From: Eubacterium sp. | GTDB lineage: Bacteria; Bacillota; Clostridia; Lachnospirales; Lachnospiraceae | Assembly: GCA_024681495.1 (NCBI GenBank) | Contig: JAILAS010000136.1 | Span: 1 to 38,287 of the forward strand | Direction of reading: 5' to 3' | Length of the DNA: 38,287 nt | Shown here: piece by piece, positions 1-6,921 of the stretch | Numbering within the stretch: the stretch's first letter is position 1 | Layout: the number at the start of each line of letters is the position of its first letter | The notes under the pieces: model-generated | What the model saw: the letters and a program-made list of their open reading frames with translations, nothing else | Database searches by the model: none | Told to the model about the DNA's origin: nothing | Position numbers and translations under genes: made by a program

Positions 1-284
1 TTTCTTAACTCGGTCTGTTCCAACCTGGCTTCGTAAAATTCTTTCAGCGCCAGCTTCTCAGCGGTTTCATGCTCATTCCTATGTAAATATCTCCTCCCTT
101 CATCATTCATCAAATACCACCTATAGTTTTCACTCCCCCTAACACGATACACCCGCAGCTTTCCTTCCGGCATTTTCCTTAATTCTCCCCTTATTCTTTC
201 TTCTTCTTCGACCAATACCATTAGCTGTTTTTCGTGCAGTGTCATTCCTCTTTTTTTCTTCAAATCCACCTCTTTTTTCCCCAT
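1..284 (-). CDS. Hypothetical protein, N-terminal part (runs off the left edge)
   Basis: This open frame is missing from the ORF track because it leaves the window. It starts at ATG (complement of 282-284) behind AGGAGAAAC and stays open for 94 codons to base 1. The product begins MGKKEVDLKKKRGMTLHEKQ. A charged, Glu-rich stretch that looks helical follows, then a segment reading MPEGKLRVYRVRGSENYRWY, then RRYLHRNEHETAEKLALKEFYE. A 'leaf-helix, LPEGKLR, Tyr-rich strand, then A..LA.K.YY' layout resembles a hypothetical family I associate with Lachnospiraceae genomes, sometimes speculated to be nuclease-like. That link is from memory and weak. Codon use and ribosome site argue that it is a real gene. 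It lies downstream of a promoter and of the 52-bp repeat array, which would form its leader. No function is assigned. Confidence 0.75.
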   Translation of the reverse strand, partial: MGKKEVDLKKKRGMTLHEKQLMVLVEEEERIRGELRKMPEGKLRVYRVRGSENYRWYLMNDEGRRYLHRNEHETAEKLALKEFYEARLEQTELR

Positions 285-348
285 GTTTCTCCTTTCCTAC
301 TCAAACTTTCACTCAAACTTTCTTCTCCGCCTCGGCCACACATTTTTT

Positions 349-543
349 CGCAAATCTGCCGATTTTCGCGTTTCTGCGAATCCGCCCCAACAAACTTTTT
401 CGCAAATCTCCCGTTTTCCGCGATTTTGCGAATCCGCCCCAACAAACATTTTCGCAAATCTCCCGGTTTCCGCGATTCTGCGAATCCGCCCCAACATGTT
501 TTTTCGCAAATCTCCCGGTTTCCGCGATTTTGCGAATCTGCGC
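349..543. repeat. Four 52-bp tandem repeats, each a potential hairpin
   Basis: The motif cgcaaatct begins at 349, 401, 453 and 505, an exact 52-bp period with almost identical units; the last copy is slightly shortened and diverged near 535-543. Inside each unit, cgcaaatc is followed about 13 nt later by gattttgcg (or gattctgcg), so each transcript copy can fold into a hairpin capped by a small CGG/CCG inner stem. Because 52 is not a multiple of 3, all reading frames stay open by chance, which explains the overlapping low-complexity ORFs in the track (for example 260-547 minus). The array lies between a minus-strand promoter (585-613) and the ATG of the partial gene at 284, so it probably forms most of that gene's 5' leader. 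Confidence 0.85.
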
Positions 544-584
544 CCACCGTTCCTACTACGCCCGTCTTACAATCGCATACACAA

Positions 585-613
585 ATAATACATCAGCCTT
601 CCCTCCAAATCAA
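585..613 (-). promoter_or_regulatory. Probable sigma-A promoter for the partial minus-strand gene
   Basis: Read on the minus strand: TTGATT (608-613), a 17-nt spacer, then TATTAT (585-590). This fits a sigma-A promoter well. Transcription would begin near 578 and cross the whole 52-bp repeat array before the ATG at 284, giving a leader of about 290 nt. No experimental support exists. Confidence 0.5.
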
Positions 614-768
614 TCACAATTTCCACCGAGATTCTTCGACCCCGTTTCCACCGTAGCCGCCCGCGTCCGCCCGTTGCCGGCCCCGCCGGCAATTTGCCCA
701 TAAACACACTATCTCGCACCCGAGTGAGAATGTATATCTGCACGAGGTATGCGCAGGGGTTCAGGCGA
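614..768. other. Intergenic stretch with one GC-rich hairpin
   Basis: No gene is visible between the minus-strand promoter and the deoR promoter. The only feature is a perfect 8-bp inverted repeat, TTGCCGGC-ccc-GCCGGCAA at 674-692. It has no T-run on either side, so it is not a convincing intrinsic terminator. ORFs called here (234-703) are low-complexity by-products of the repeat array. Confidence 0.5.
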
Positions 769-797
769 TTTACAACCCCCGAAATCCGTTGTAAAAT
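769..797 (+). promoter_or_regulatory. deoR promoter overlapped by a perfect inverted repeat
   Basis: TTTACA (769-774), a 17-nt spacer and TAAAAT (792-797) make a good sigma-A promoter. The same bases hold a perfect 8-bp inverted repeat, TTTACAAC (769-776) and GTTGTAAA (788-795), separated by 11 nt. A dimeric repressor bound there would cover both promoter elements. The simplest reading is autoregulation by the DeoR protein encoded just downstream. The sequence differs from the palindrome in front of fruK, so the two may answer to different proteins. Confidence 0.65.
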
Positions 798-858
798 AGA
801 AGGGTAAATGTAAATTTAAGAGGAAGAATCCTCATGGATATATGAATCGGAGGAAATG

Positions 859-1611
859 ATGCTGACAGAAGAAAGGCGAGCCAAAATTATCGGAATTGTT
901 AATGAAAAGAATGCCGTTACCGTAAATGAGCTCGTGGAACTGTTGGACTCCTCACCTGCCACCATAAGGAGAGACATCACGGCCCTGGCCAAGTCCAGAC
1001 AGCTGGTGAAGGTATACGGAGGTGCCACATCCATGCACGCCCTAGACGTAAATACCAACGAGGACGAGGTCCGTAAGAAGGCGGCCAAAAACGTCGACGA
1101 AAAAAATATCATAGCTGAGTATGCCGCATCTCTCATACTCAAGGGAGACTTCGTCTACCTGGACGCCGGAACCACCACACTCGCCATGATTGATTATTTG
1201 GAAAAAAAGAACGTAAAGTTTATTACAAACGGGATTGTTCACGCGCGGAAGCTCATGGAAAAGGGCTTCGAGACAATAATGATAGGCGGAAGGCTGAAGG
1301 CCTCCACCGAAGCCGTTGTAGGCCCTGATTGTGCGGAATTCATTAAGAAGTACCACTTCACGAAGGCCTTCCTCGGCACGAACGGCATATCCACGATAGC
1401 CGGATATACCACGCCGGACGCGGACGAGGCTCTGATTAAGTCCGCGGCCATAAAGCACACATACATGTCGTACATCTTAGCCGATCACACGAAGTTCGAT
1501 AAGATAAACTCAGTTACATTCGCGGAGCTGTCGGACTGCTGTGTGATAACCGATAAGATTACCAATAAGGACTACCTGAACTACACAGTAGTCAAGGGCT
1601 GCTCCCGATAG
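859..1611 (+). CDS. DeoR/GlpR-family transcriptional regulator, probable fructose operon regulator
   Basis: About 250 residues, the normal family length. The N-terminus MLTEERRAKIIGIV followed by VTVNELVELLDSSPATIRRDI is the classic DeoR helix-turn-helix (about residues 1-56). The rest is the sugar-phosphate-sensing domain, with YLDAGTTT, VKFITNG, MIGGRL and VGPDC segments and a late ADHTKFDK. Two adjacent ATGs exist (856, 859). The GGAGG at 849-853 is only 2 nt from the first but 5 nt from the second, and family members start MLTEER, so 859 is chosen. The gene converges on the fructose PTS operon. Regulators of this type (FruR) commonly respond to fructose-1-phosphate made by the PTS. That role is inferred from position and is not proven by the sequence. 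Confidence 0.9.
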   Translation: MLTEERRAKIIGIVNEKNAVTVNELVELLDSSPATIRRDITALAKSRQLVKVYGGATSMHALDVNTNEDEVRKKAAKNVDEKNIIAEYAASLILKGDFVYLDAGTTTLAMIDYLEKKNVKFITNGIVHARKLMEKGFETIMIGGRLKASTEAVVGPDCAEFIKKYHFTKAFLGTNGISTIAGYTTPDADEALIKSAAIKHTYMSYILADHTKFDKINSVTFAELSDCCVITDKITNKDYLNYTVVKGCSR

Positions 1612-1625
1612 CCAGGACATCCCCC

Positions 1626-1743
1626 GCCAGCCGGGATACACCCCAGCCAGCCGGAATACACCCCCGCCAGCCGGGATACCCTAGCCAGCCGGGATACACC
1701 CCCGCCAGCCGGGATACACCCCCGCCAGCCGGGATACACCCCG
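1626..1743. repeat. Six copies of a 20-bp tandem repeat between convergent genes
   Basis: GCCAGCCGGGATACACCCCC and close variants begin at 1626, 1646, 1666, 1684, 1704 and 1724; five gaps measure 20, 20, 18, 20 and 20 bp. Each unit with its upstream cccc can form a 4-bp CCCG/CGGG hairpin, but there is no T-run. The array fills almost all the space between the stop codons of deoR and ptsI. The end of ptsI (ctcccggcag on the plus strand) resembles a piece of the unit, which suggests the array grew by slippage from the gene end. Confidence 0.85.
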
Positions 1744-1747
1744 ATAA

Positions 1748-3460
1748 TCAGGAGATACTCCCGGCAGCCTCCTTCAGGGCTGCGACCACCTCTTCTTCGG
1801 TAGCCATACCCATCACGCGGGACGCGAGCTCATCAGCCTTTTCCTTTGACCATTTCGATATTGTGCACCGGGTGCTGAGAACCAGCGCCGGATTCACGCT
1901 GTATTCATCCAGACCGAATGATATCAAAAGCGGAATCAGGAGCGGATCTGCGGCCGACTCGCCGCACATGCCCACGGGTATCCCCGCCCTTTTTCCTTCC
2001 TCAATGATGTTTTTAATGGATCGCAGCACCGCGGGCTGGTATGTGGAATACAGGTAGGAGACCTTCTCGTTGCCCCTGTCCACGCTCATGGTGTACTGCG
2101 TAAGATCGTTGGTTCCTATCGAGAAAAAGTCCGCCTCCTTCGCCATAAGATCGGCGATAAGCGAGGCCGCCGCCGTCTCGATCATGCAGCCCACGTCCAT
2201 GTTCGCGTCGAATTCCTTTCCTTCCGAAGCCAGCTCGTTCTTGCACTCCTCGACTAGGGCCTTAACGCTCCTCACCTCTTCCACGCAGGTCACCAGGGGA
2301 ATCATTATCTTAACGTTCCCAAACGCTCCGGCCCGCAATATGGCGCGCAGCTGCGACTTGTAGATCTCGCTGTTGCCCAGGCAGTATCTGACGGCCCTGT
2401 ATCCCAGGAACGGATTGTCCTCCTTCTCGAGGCCCAGATAGGGGATATCCTTATCTCCGCCAATGTCCAGCGTCCTTATAATCACCGTCTTACCGTCCAG
2501 GACCTCGGCTGCGTGTTTATACGCCTCGAACTGTTCCTCCTCGTCCGGGAGGGAGGCCTTATCCATGAAGAGGAACTCCGACCTGAAAAGTCCGACTCCC
2601 TCGCCGTCGTGCTCTGTCACCCGCACGGCATCCCTGGCGGTTCCGATGTTGCAGAAAAGGTCCACCCTGGTGCCGTCGGCGGTAACGGTGTCTTTGTTCA
2701 GGAAGCTCCGAAGCTCAGCCTCCGAGCGCACGAACTCCTCGCGTTTTAAAACATAGCGGGATATGACATCACCGTCCGGATTTATGTAAACCTCTCCCTC
2801 GGTGCCGTCGACAATCGCCGTATCCTTGTCATTTACGATCTCAGTGATGTTTTCCACAGACAACACCGCCGGTATCTCCAGCGACCTCGCGAGGATGGCC
2901 GAGTGCGAGGTTTTTCCTCCCACCTCGGTGATTATTCCCACCACGTTGTCCTTCACAATCTGGGCCGTCATGGACGGAGTAAGATCATGGGCCACCAATA
3001 CGGTCCCCGGGGGAACCGCGGCGATATCCACTTCCTCCACTCCCATAAGTATCTTCAGCACGCTCATCTTTACGTCGGAGATGTCAGATGCCCTTTGCCG
3101 CATCATCTCGTCCTCAATCTGGCTGAACATACCGATGAACATGTCGCAAACGGCTGTCAAAGCGGACTCTGCGCGTTGGCCCATCTCGATCATCTTGGTG
3201 ATTTCACCAACCATTGCAGGGTCACCTATCATAGACAGGTGACCCTCCAATATAGCAGCTTCCTTAGAACCCATATTTTTTCGCACTTCTTCCATTGACC
3301 GGGCCGTGTTTTCCTTGAACTTATCCACAGCCTCAGAGAACCTGGTTTTTTCGACTTCCACGTCCTGCACAGGACAGGAGTCGAACTCGAGATCGGGATC
3401 TTTGATAAGGCAGATGCTGCCTATTCCAATCCCTCTCGAAGCATTTACGCCACTAAACAT
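1748..3460 (-). CDS. ptsI: PTS Enzyme I (phosphoenolpyruvate-protein phosphotransferase)
   Basis: Cytoplasmic first enzyme of the PTS: it takes phosphate from phosphoenolpyruvate onto a histidine and passes it to HPr. The protein has 570 residues, the usual size. The phosphohistidine motif GGKTSHSAILARS puts the active His at about residue 186. The C-terminal PEP-binding barrel shows the GEGVGLFRSEFLFMD, RTLDIGGDKDIPYL, FFSIGTNDLTQYT and GMCGESAADP signatures in order. The ORF track begins 33 codons too early. The ATG at 3458-3460 lies behind AAGGAGGAATGCCTT and gives the typical start MFSGVNASRGIGIG. It is the last gene of fruK-fruA-ptsH-ptsI, 16 nt after ptsH. Its presence here makes the fructose system self-contained, though it may also serve other PTS transporters. 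Confidence 0.95.
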   Translation of the reverse strand: MFSGVNASRGIGIGSICLIKDPDLEFDSCPVQDVEVEKTRFSEAVDKFKENTARSMEEVRKNMGSKEAAILEGHLSMIGDPAMVGEITKMIEMGQRAESALTAVCDMFIGMFSQIEDEMMRQRASDISDVKMSVLKILMGVEEVDIAAVPPGTVLVAHDLTPSMTAQIVKDNVVGIITEVGGKTSHSAILARSLEIPAVLSVENITEIVNDKDTAIVDGTEGEVYINPDGDVISRYVLKREEFVRSEAELRSFLNKDTVTADGTRVDLFCNIGTARDAVRVTEHDGEGVGLFRSEFLFMDKASLPDEEEQFEAYKHAAEVLDGKTVIIRTLDIGGDKDIPYLGLEKEDNPFLGYRAVRYCLGNSEIYKSQLRAILRAGAFGNVKIMIPLVTCVEEVRSVKALVEECKNELASEGKEFDANMDVGCMIETAAASLIADLMAKEADFFSIGTNDLTQYTMSVDRGNEKVSYLYSTYQPAVLRSIKNIIEEGKRAGIPVGMCGESAADPLLIPLLISFGLDEYSVNPALVLSTRCTISKWSKEKADELASRVMGMATEEEVVAALKEAAGSIS

Positions 3461-3476
3461 AAGGCATTCCTCCTTA

Positions 3477-3740
3477 TTAGTCCCCCAGTCCGCTCTCGAC
3501 CAGCTCGACAGCTTTATCCAGCGCCTCTTCCTCATCCTCTCCATCGCAGCGGATCTCAATCTCAGAGCCGCACTTGATACACGCCGACATAAGCATCATG
3601 ATGCTCTTCCCGTCGAAACTGTTCCCGTTAAATACCACACTGACACTGCTGGAGAATCCGGCCATTGCCGATGTGAAAACGGTGGCGGGGCGCATATGCA
3701 TCCCCTGTTCATTTGTAACTGTCAATGTTTTTGATACCAT
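3477..3740 (-). CDS. ptsH: HPr-family phosphocarrier protein
   Basis: An 87-residue phosphocarrier between Enzyme I and the fructose IIA domain. The active-site stretch GMHMRPAT supplies His15 and Arg17. The usual Ala16 is replaced by Met. The second motif FDGKSIMMLMSA carries Ser46, the residue that HPr kinase/phosphorylase modifies in Firmicutes for CcpA-dependent catabolite control, so this copy could act in regulation as well as transport. The C-terminal part is acidic (GEDEEEALDKAVELVESGLG), as is normal. The start is ATG at 3738-3740 behind AAGGAAGG. It sits 25 nt after fruA and 16 nt before ptsI. A second, housekeeping HPr elsewhere in the genome cannot be excluded. Confidence 0.93.
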   Translation of the reverse strand: MVSKTLTVTNEQGMHMRPATVFTSAMAGFSSSVSVVFNGNSFDGKSIMMLMSACIKCGSEIEIRCDGEDEEEALDKAVELVESGLGD

Positions 3741-3765
3741 AATTCGCCTTCCTTTTTAAATGCTT

Positions 3766-5676
3766 TTATTCTTCCACTCTTTTCTTCAAAAGACCAAGCA
3801 TAAGGCAGCCTACTGCGGATCCTATAAGAAGCGCCAGTACGTAGAACGCTACATTTCCTACTACGGGGAATACGAAGATTCCTCCATGAGGCGCCATGAG
3901 CGTGCACTTGAACGCCATAGAAAGCGCGCCTGCCACTCCGGATCCCACCATAAGCGAGGGAATAACACGGAGAGGATCTGCTGCCGCAAACGGGATAGCA
4001 CCCTCGGTTATGAAGCAGAATCCCATGATAAAGTTTACGGGGCCCGACTTCCTCTCTGCGGGAGTAAACTTGTTCTTAAATATGATGGTAGCAAGAGCGA
4101 TAGCTATAGGAGGAACCATTCCGCCAATCATAACGGCCGCCATTATCATCCATCCCATCTCGTTCTGCTGTGCCAGAGAGGCCGTGCCAAAGACGTATGC
4201 AGCCTTGTTCAGAGGGCCGCCCATGTCCGTGGCCATCATGGCACCCAGGAGCGCACCCAGAACGACTATCGAGCCCGCGCTCATGTTGGTAAGCACGGCG
4301 TAAATCCATGCGTTCAGCGCACCTACTATAGGATTAATCAGGCACATAAGCAATGCTATTATCAGAATACCACACAGAGGATAGATAAGAACAGGCTTAA
4401 TTCCCTCCAGTGCATCCGGCAGATTATCACATAACTTACGAAGTCCGAGCACGATGTATCCTGCAGCAAAACCTGCCACAAGCGCACCCAGGAAAGCCGA
4501 CGGAACACCCTCGCCGGGGGATGCGAAAGTAGCACCCGAAGCCGCCAATGCGCCTCCCACGAAACCAACCGCCAGTCCTGGCCTGTCGGCAATCGACATG
4601 GCGATAAATCCCGCAAGGATGGGAAGCATAAAGTTAAACGCTACGCCACCGACCGTCTTAAACCATGCGGCAACCGGCGTATTCGTACCGAAGTTGGCCG
4701 GGTCTATAGTATAGTCGTCCAGAAGGAACGCTATGGCAATCAGTATACCTCCGCCGATAACGAACGGAAGCATGTGAGACACGCCGTTCATAAGGTGCTT
4801 GTATACCTTCCTTCCGGCGGACTCATTCGCCTCTTCATTCACACTCACAACATTTCCGGTATGTCTGTATACCTGAGCGCTCTTAGCCTTCTCTATGAGC
4901 TTCTCGGGATCGTGAATAGCCTCCTTCGTGGAAGCGATAACCATCTTCTTGCCATCGAACCTTCCCATATCAATGTTCTTGTCGCAGGCGACAATCACCG
5001 CATCCGCCTCTTCGATCTCAGCAGCGGTAAGCGCATCCTTAACGCCACCCGATCCGTCCTTTTCCACCTTTACGGATATGCCTAACTCAGCAGCCTTATT
5101 CTCGATGGCCTCAGCCGCCATAAAGGTGTGAGCTATGCCCGTAGGGCAAGCCGTTACAGCCACAATTCTTTTCATTTCAACACATACCTCCTCTTCATTG
5201 TTTCCCATAGCCTTATCTTTCTGCGCCTCTTTTTCGTCCAGCAACGCCATAAACTCATCAACGCTCTCAGCTCCTGCCAGCTTTTCGCAAAATCCCTTAT
5301 CCACCAGCATGCCCATAAGCTTAGCCAGGATCTCGAGATGAGTATCGGCTCCCCCTTCGGGTGCTGCGATCATGAAGAGCAGATTGCTGGGTTCTCCGTC
5401 CGGAGCCCCATAATCAACACCGTCGGGACACGTGATAGCCACCAATCCGGCTCGGTCAACCGAAGCCGATTTTCCATGCGGAACAGCCACCCCGTTTCCG
5501 ACAGCAGTAGATCCAATGCTCTCTCTAGCCAGTATCGCCTCCCTGAAACCGGTTACATCATTCAGATTACCGGCTTCTTCATGAAGCGAGATAAGCTTGT
5601 CAATTGCCTCACTCTTGTCGTACACCTTTTCGCGAATCCTGATTCCATTCGCTCCGATGAATTCCGAAATCTTCAT
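3766..5676 (-). CDS. fruA: Fructose PTS transporter, fused IIA-IIB-IIC
   Basis: Membrane transporter that takes up fructose and phosphorylates it to fructose-1-phosphate. The 636 residues hold three domains. IIA is about 1-150, with phospho-His in AVPHGKS near residue 67. IIB is about 169-265, with the active cysteine in VAVTACPTGIAHT near 177. IIC is about 290-636, many membrane helices beginning around KHLMNGVSHMLPFVIGGGI. The linker between IIA and IIB is acidic. The ORF track starts 17 codons early; the ATG at 5674-5676 follows AAGGAGGAATGC and gives the typical MKISEFI start. It is 68 nt after fruK and 25 nt before ptsH. The family also includes mannose-type 2-O-alpha-mannosyl-glycerate systems, but the fruK neighbour points to fructose. 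Confidence 0.95.
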   Translation of the reverse strand: MKISEFIGANGIRIREKVYDKSEAIDKLISLHEEAGNLNDVTGFREAILARESIGSTAVGNGVAVPHGKSASVDRAGLVAITCPDGVDYGAPDGEPSNLLFMIAAPEGGADTHLEILAKLMGMLVDKGFCEKLAGAESVDEFMALLDEKEAQKDKAMGNNEEEVCVEMKRIVAVTACPTGIAHTFMAAEAIENKAAELGISVKVEKDGSGGVKDALTAAEIEEADAVIVACDKNIDMGRFDGKKMVIASTKEAIHDPEKLIEKAKSAQVYRHTGNVVSVNEEANESAGRKVYKHLMNGVSHMLPFVIGGGILIAIAFLLDDYTIDPANFGTNTPVAAWFKTVGGVAFNFMLPILAGFIAMSIADRPGLAVGFVGGALAASGATFASPGEGVPSAFLGALVAGFAAGYIVLGLRKLCDNLPDALEGIKPVLIYPLCGILIIALLMCLINPIVGALNAWIYAVLTNMSAGSIVVLGALLGAMMATDMGGPLNKAAYVFGTASLAQQNEMGWMIMAAVMIGGMVPPIAIALATIIFKNKFTPAERKSGPVNFIMGFCFITEGAIPFAAADPLRVIPSLMVGSGVAGALSMAFKCTLMAPHGGIFVFPVVGNVAFYVLALLIGSAVGCLMLGLLKKRVEE

Positions 5677-5744
5677 GCATTCCTCCTTAACCTGCAAAAC
5701 CACGTTTCTTATATATATAACCGCCATTTAAAGCCGGCGATGTA

Positions 5745-6650
5745 TCACAAGCTCCTGTAAACCTTTTCTATCTCGTCTTTCTTCGCCAGACCGTCGGAAA
5801 ACGCCGTAGCGCTGCCCGCTGCCGTACCGGCCTTAAGAGCCATCTCGTAATCCTTACTCTTCATGTATCCGGCCAAAAATCCGGCCACCATCGAATCTCC
5901 CGCTCCGACCGAGTTCTTAACCTCACCGACCGGGGCCTTGATTCTATGGCGTTCGCCCCTCTCATCTACGAGCATAGCTCCGTTTCCGGCCATGGATATA
6001 AGCACGTTCACGGCGCCCCTGCCCTGAAGCTCTATCGCCGCATCAAAAATCTCATCGTCGGTGTTGAGCTCCTTGCCCACAATCTCTCCGAGCTCAATGT
6101 GATTGGGTTTTATTAGAAACGGATGATACTTCAGTACGTTCGTAAGAAGATCGTTCGTCGCATCCACCACGAATCGTATCCCTCTACCATCCAGCTTAGA
6201 GAGTATTCTCTCGTACACATCGTCCGGCAGAGAATTCGGGATGCTCCCGGCCAGTATGAGAACGTCGCCCTTCGTGAGGCGATCGAGCTTCTCAAAAAGC
6301 TCATCCAGCTCATCGCCGCCTATTTTAGGTCCCTGCGCATTCACTTCCGTCTCACGCTCACCCTTAAGTTTTATGTTAATTCTGGAATTACCCTCCCTGA
6401 GGGTTATAAAATCGGTTTTTATTCCCGCCGCTTTTACGTTTTCGTCTATGGCCTTCCCTGTGAATCCGGCCACGAAACCCAGCGCTGTAGACTCAATGCC
6501 GAATTCCATGAGCACCAGGGAAACGTTTATCCCCTTGCCTCCAAAATAGAACTCCTCACATCCGGACCTGTTAGTCATCCCCTGCTCAAGCGGTGTTTCC
6601 ATCTTCATGACGTAATCGATGGCCGGATTAAAAGTAACCGTGTAAATCAT
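5745..6650 (-). CDS. fruK: 1-phosphofructokinase
   Basis: Cytoplasmic PfkB-family kinase that turns the fructose-1-phosphate made by FruA into fructose-1,6-bisphosphate for glycolysis. The 301 residues show MIYTVTFNPAIDYV at the N-terminus, the GGKGINVS substrate and glycine signature near residue 37, and NSVGAGDSMVAGFLAG near the C-terminus, holding the catalytic aspartate and anion hole. The ORF track starts 19 codons early. The ATG at 6648-6650 follows CGGAGGTAGACGG. It is the first gene of the operon, directly behind the strong promoter and palindromic operator at 6681-6736. Tagatose-6-phosphate kinase is the nearest alternative, made unlikely by the fruA linkage. Confidence 0.95.
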   Translation of the reverse strand: MIYTVTFNPAIDYVMKMETPLEQGMTNRSGCEEFYFGGKGINVSLVLMEFGIESTALGFVAGFTGKAIDENVKAAGIKTDFITLREGNSRINIKLKGERETEVNAQGPKIGGDELDELFEKLDRLTKGDVLILAGSIPNSLPDDVYERILSKLDGRGIRFVVDATNDLLTNVLKYHPFLIKPNHIELGEIVGKELNTDDEIFDAAIELQGRGAVNVLISMAGNGAMLVDERGERHRIKAPVGEVKNSVGAGDSMVAGFLAGYMKSKDYEMALKAGTAAGSATAFSDGLAKKDEIEKVYRSL

Positions 6651-6680
6651 CCGTCTACCTCCGAGTATTAACCTGCAAAG

Positions 6681-6707
6681 AATCAATCGATTGATTGGTT
6701 TAATCAA
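6681..6707 (-). promoter_or_regulatory. Palindromic operator at the fruK transcription start
   Basis: AATCAATCGATTGATT at 6681-6696 is a perfect 16-bp palindrome. It is followed on the plus strand by GGTTTAATCAA, so that a second inverted pair (TTGATT/AATCAA, 5-nt gap, minus strand) overlaps it. The site lies just downstream of the -10 hexamer and covers the expected start of transcription, a typical repressor position. A DeoR-type FruR is the obvious candidate, since these proteins often use repeated TTGATT-like half sites. Confidence 0.65.
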
Positions 6708-6736
6708 ATACTATCACTGTAATCACACTTTGTCAA
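6708..6736 (-). promoter_or_regulatory. Sigma-A promoter of the fructose PTS operon
   Basis: On the minus strand: consensus TTGACA (6731-6736), a 17-nt spacer and TAGTAT (6708-6713). Two gTGATT motifs occur in and just upstream of the spacer, which may be further regulator contacts. The leader to fruK would be about 50 nt. Confidence 0.8.
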
Positions 6737-6805
6737 TCACAAATAATCTAAGATAATCATTTTCACTCAAAAATCGTTTCAAAGAACTCAGAAACTTTCA
6801 GGCAC

Positions 6806-6835
6806 AAAAAAACGGCCCCCGCACAACGGGAGCCG
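6806..6835 (-). terminator. Intrinsic terminator of secA
   Basis: Minus strand: CGGCTCCCG-ttgtg-CGGGGGCCG (stem arms 6827-6835 and 6813-6821, one G-T pair) followed by a run of seven T (6806-6812). It lies about 90 nt beyond the secA stop and separates secA from the fructose operon promoter. Confidence 0.85.
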
Positions 6836-6841
6836 ATATAG

Positions 6842-6914
6842 TTCATTATTCCGCCTGCAGCCACCCGGGCCGCCAGCTTTCATTATTCCGCCCGCAGCCA
6901 CCCGGGCCGCCAGC
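6842..6914. repeat. 36-bp direct duplication downstream of secA
   Basis: Two copies starting ttcattattccgc and ending cacccgggccgccagc occupy 6842-6877 and 6879-6914 (37-bp period, one base different). They fill the space between the secA stop and its terminator. No coding role is apparent; the ORF at 6846-7313 is a shadow. Confidence 0.8.
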
Positions 6915-6921
6915 CTGACTT

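Noticed and set aside
234-703. Five overlapping ORFs of 66-154 codons on both strands across the left-end repeats
   Set aside because: They arise because a 52-bp GC-balanced repeat lacking stops is open in several frames. The translations repeat the same peptide out of phase and have no ribosome sites.
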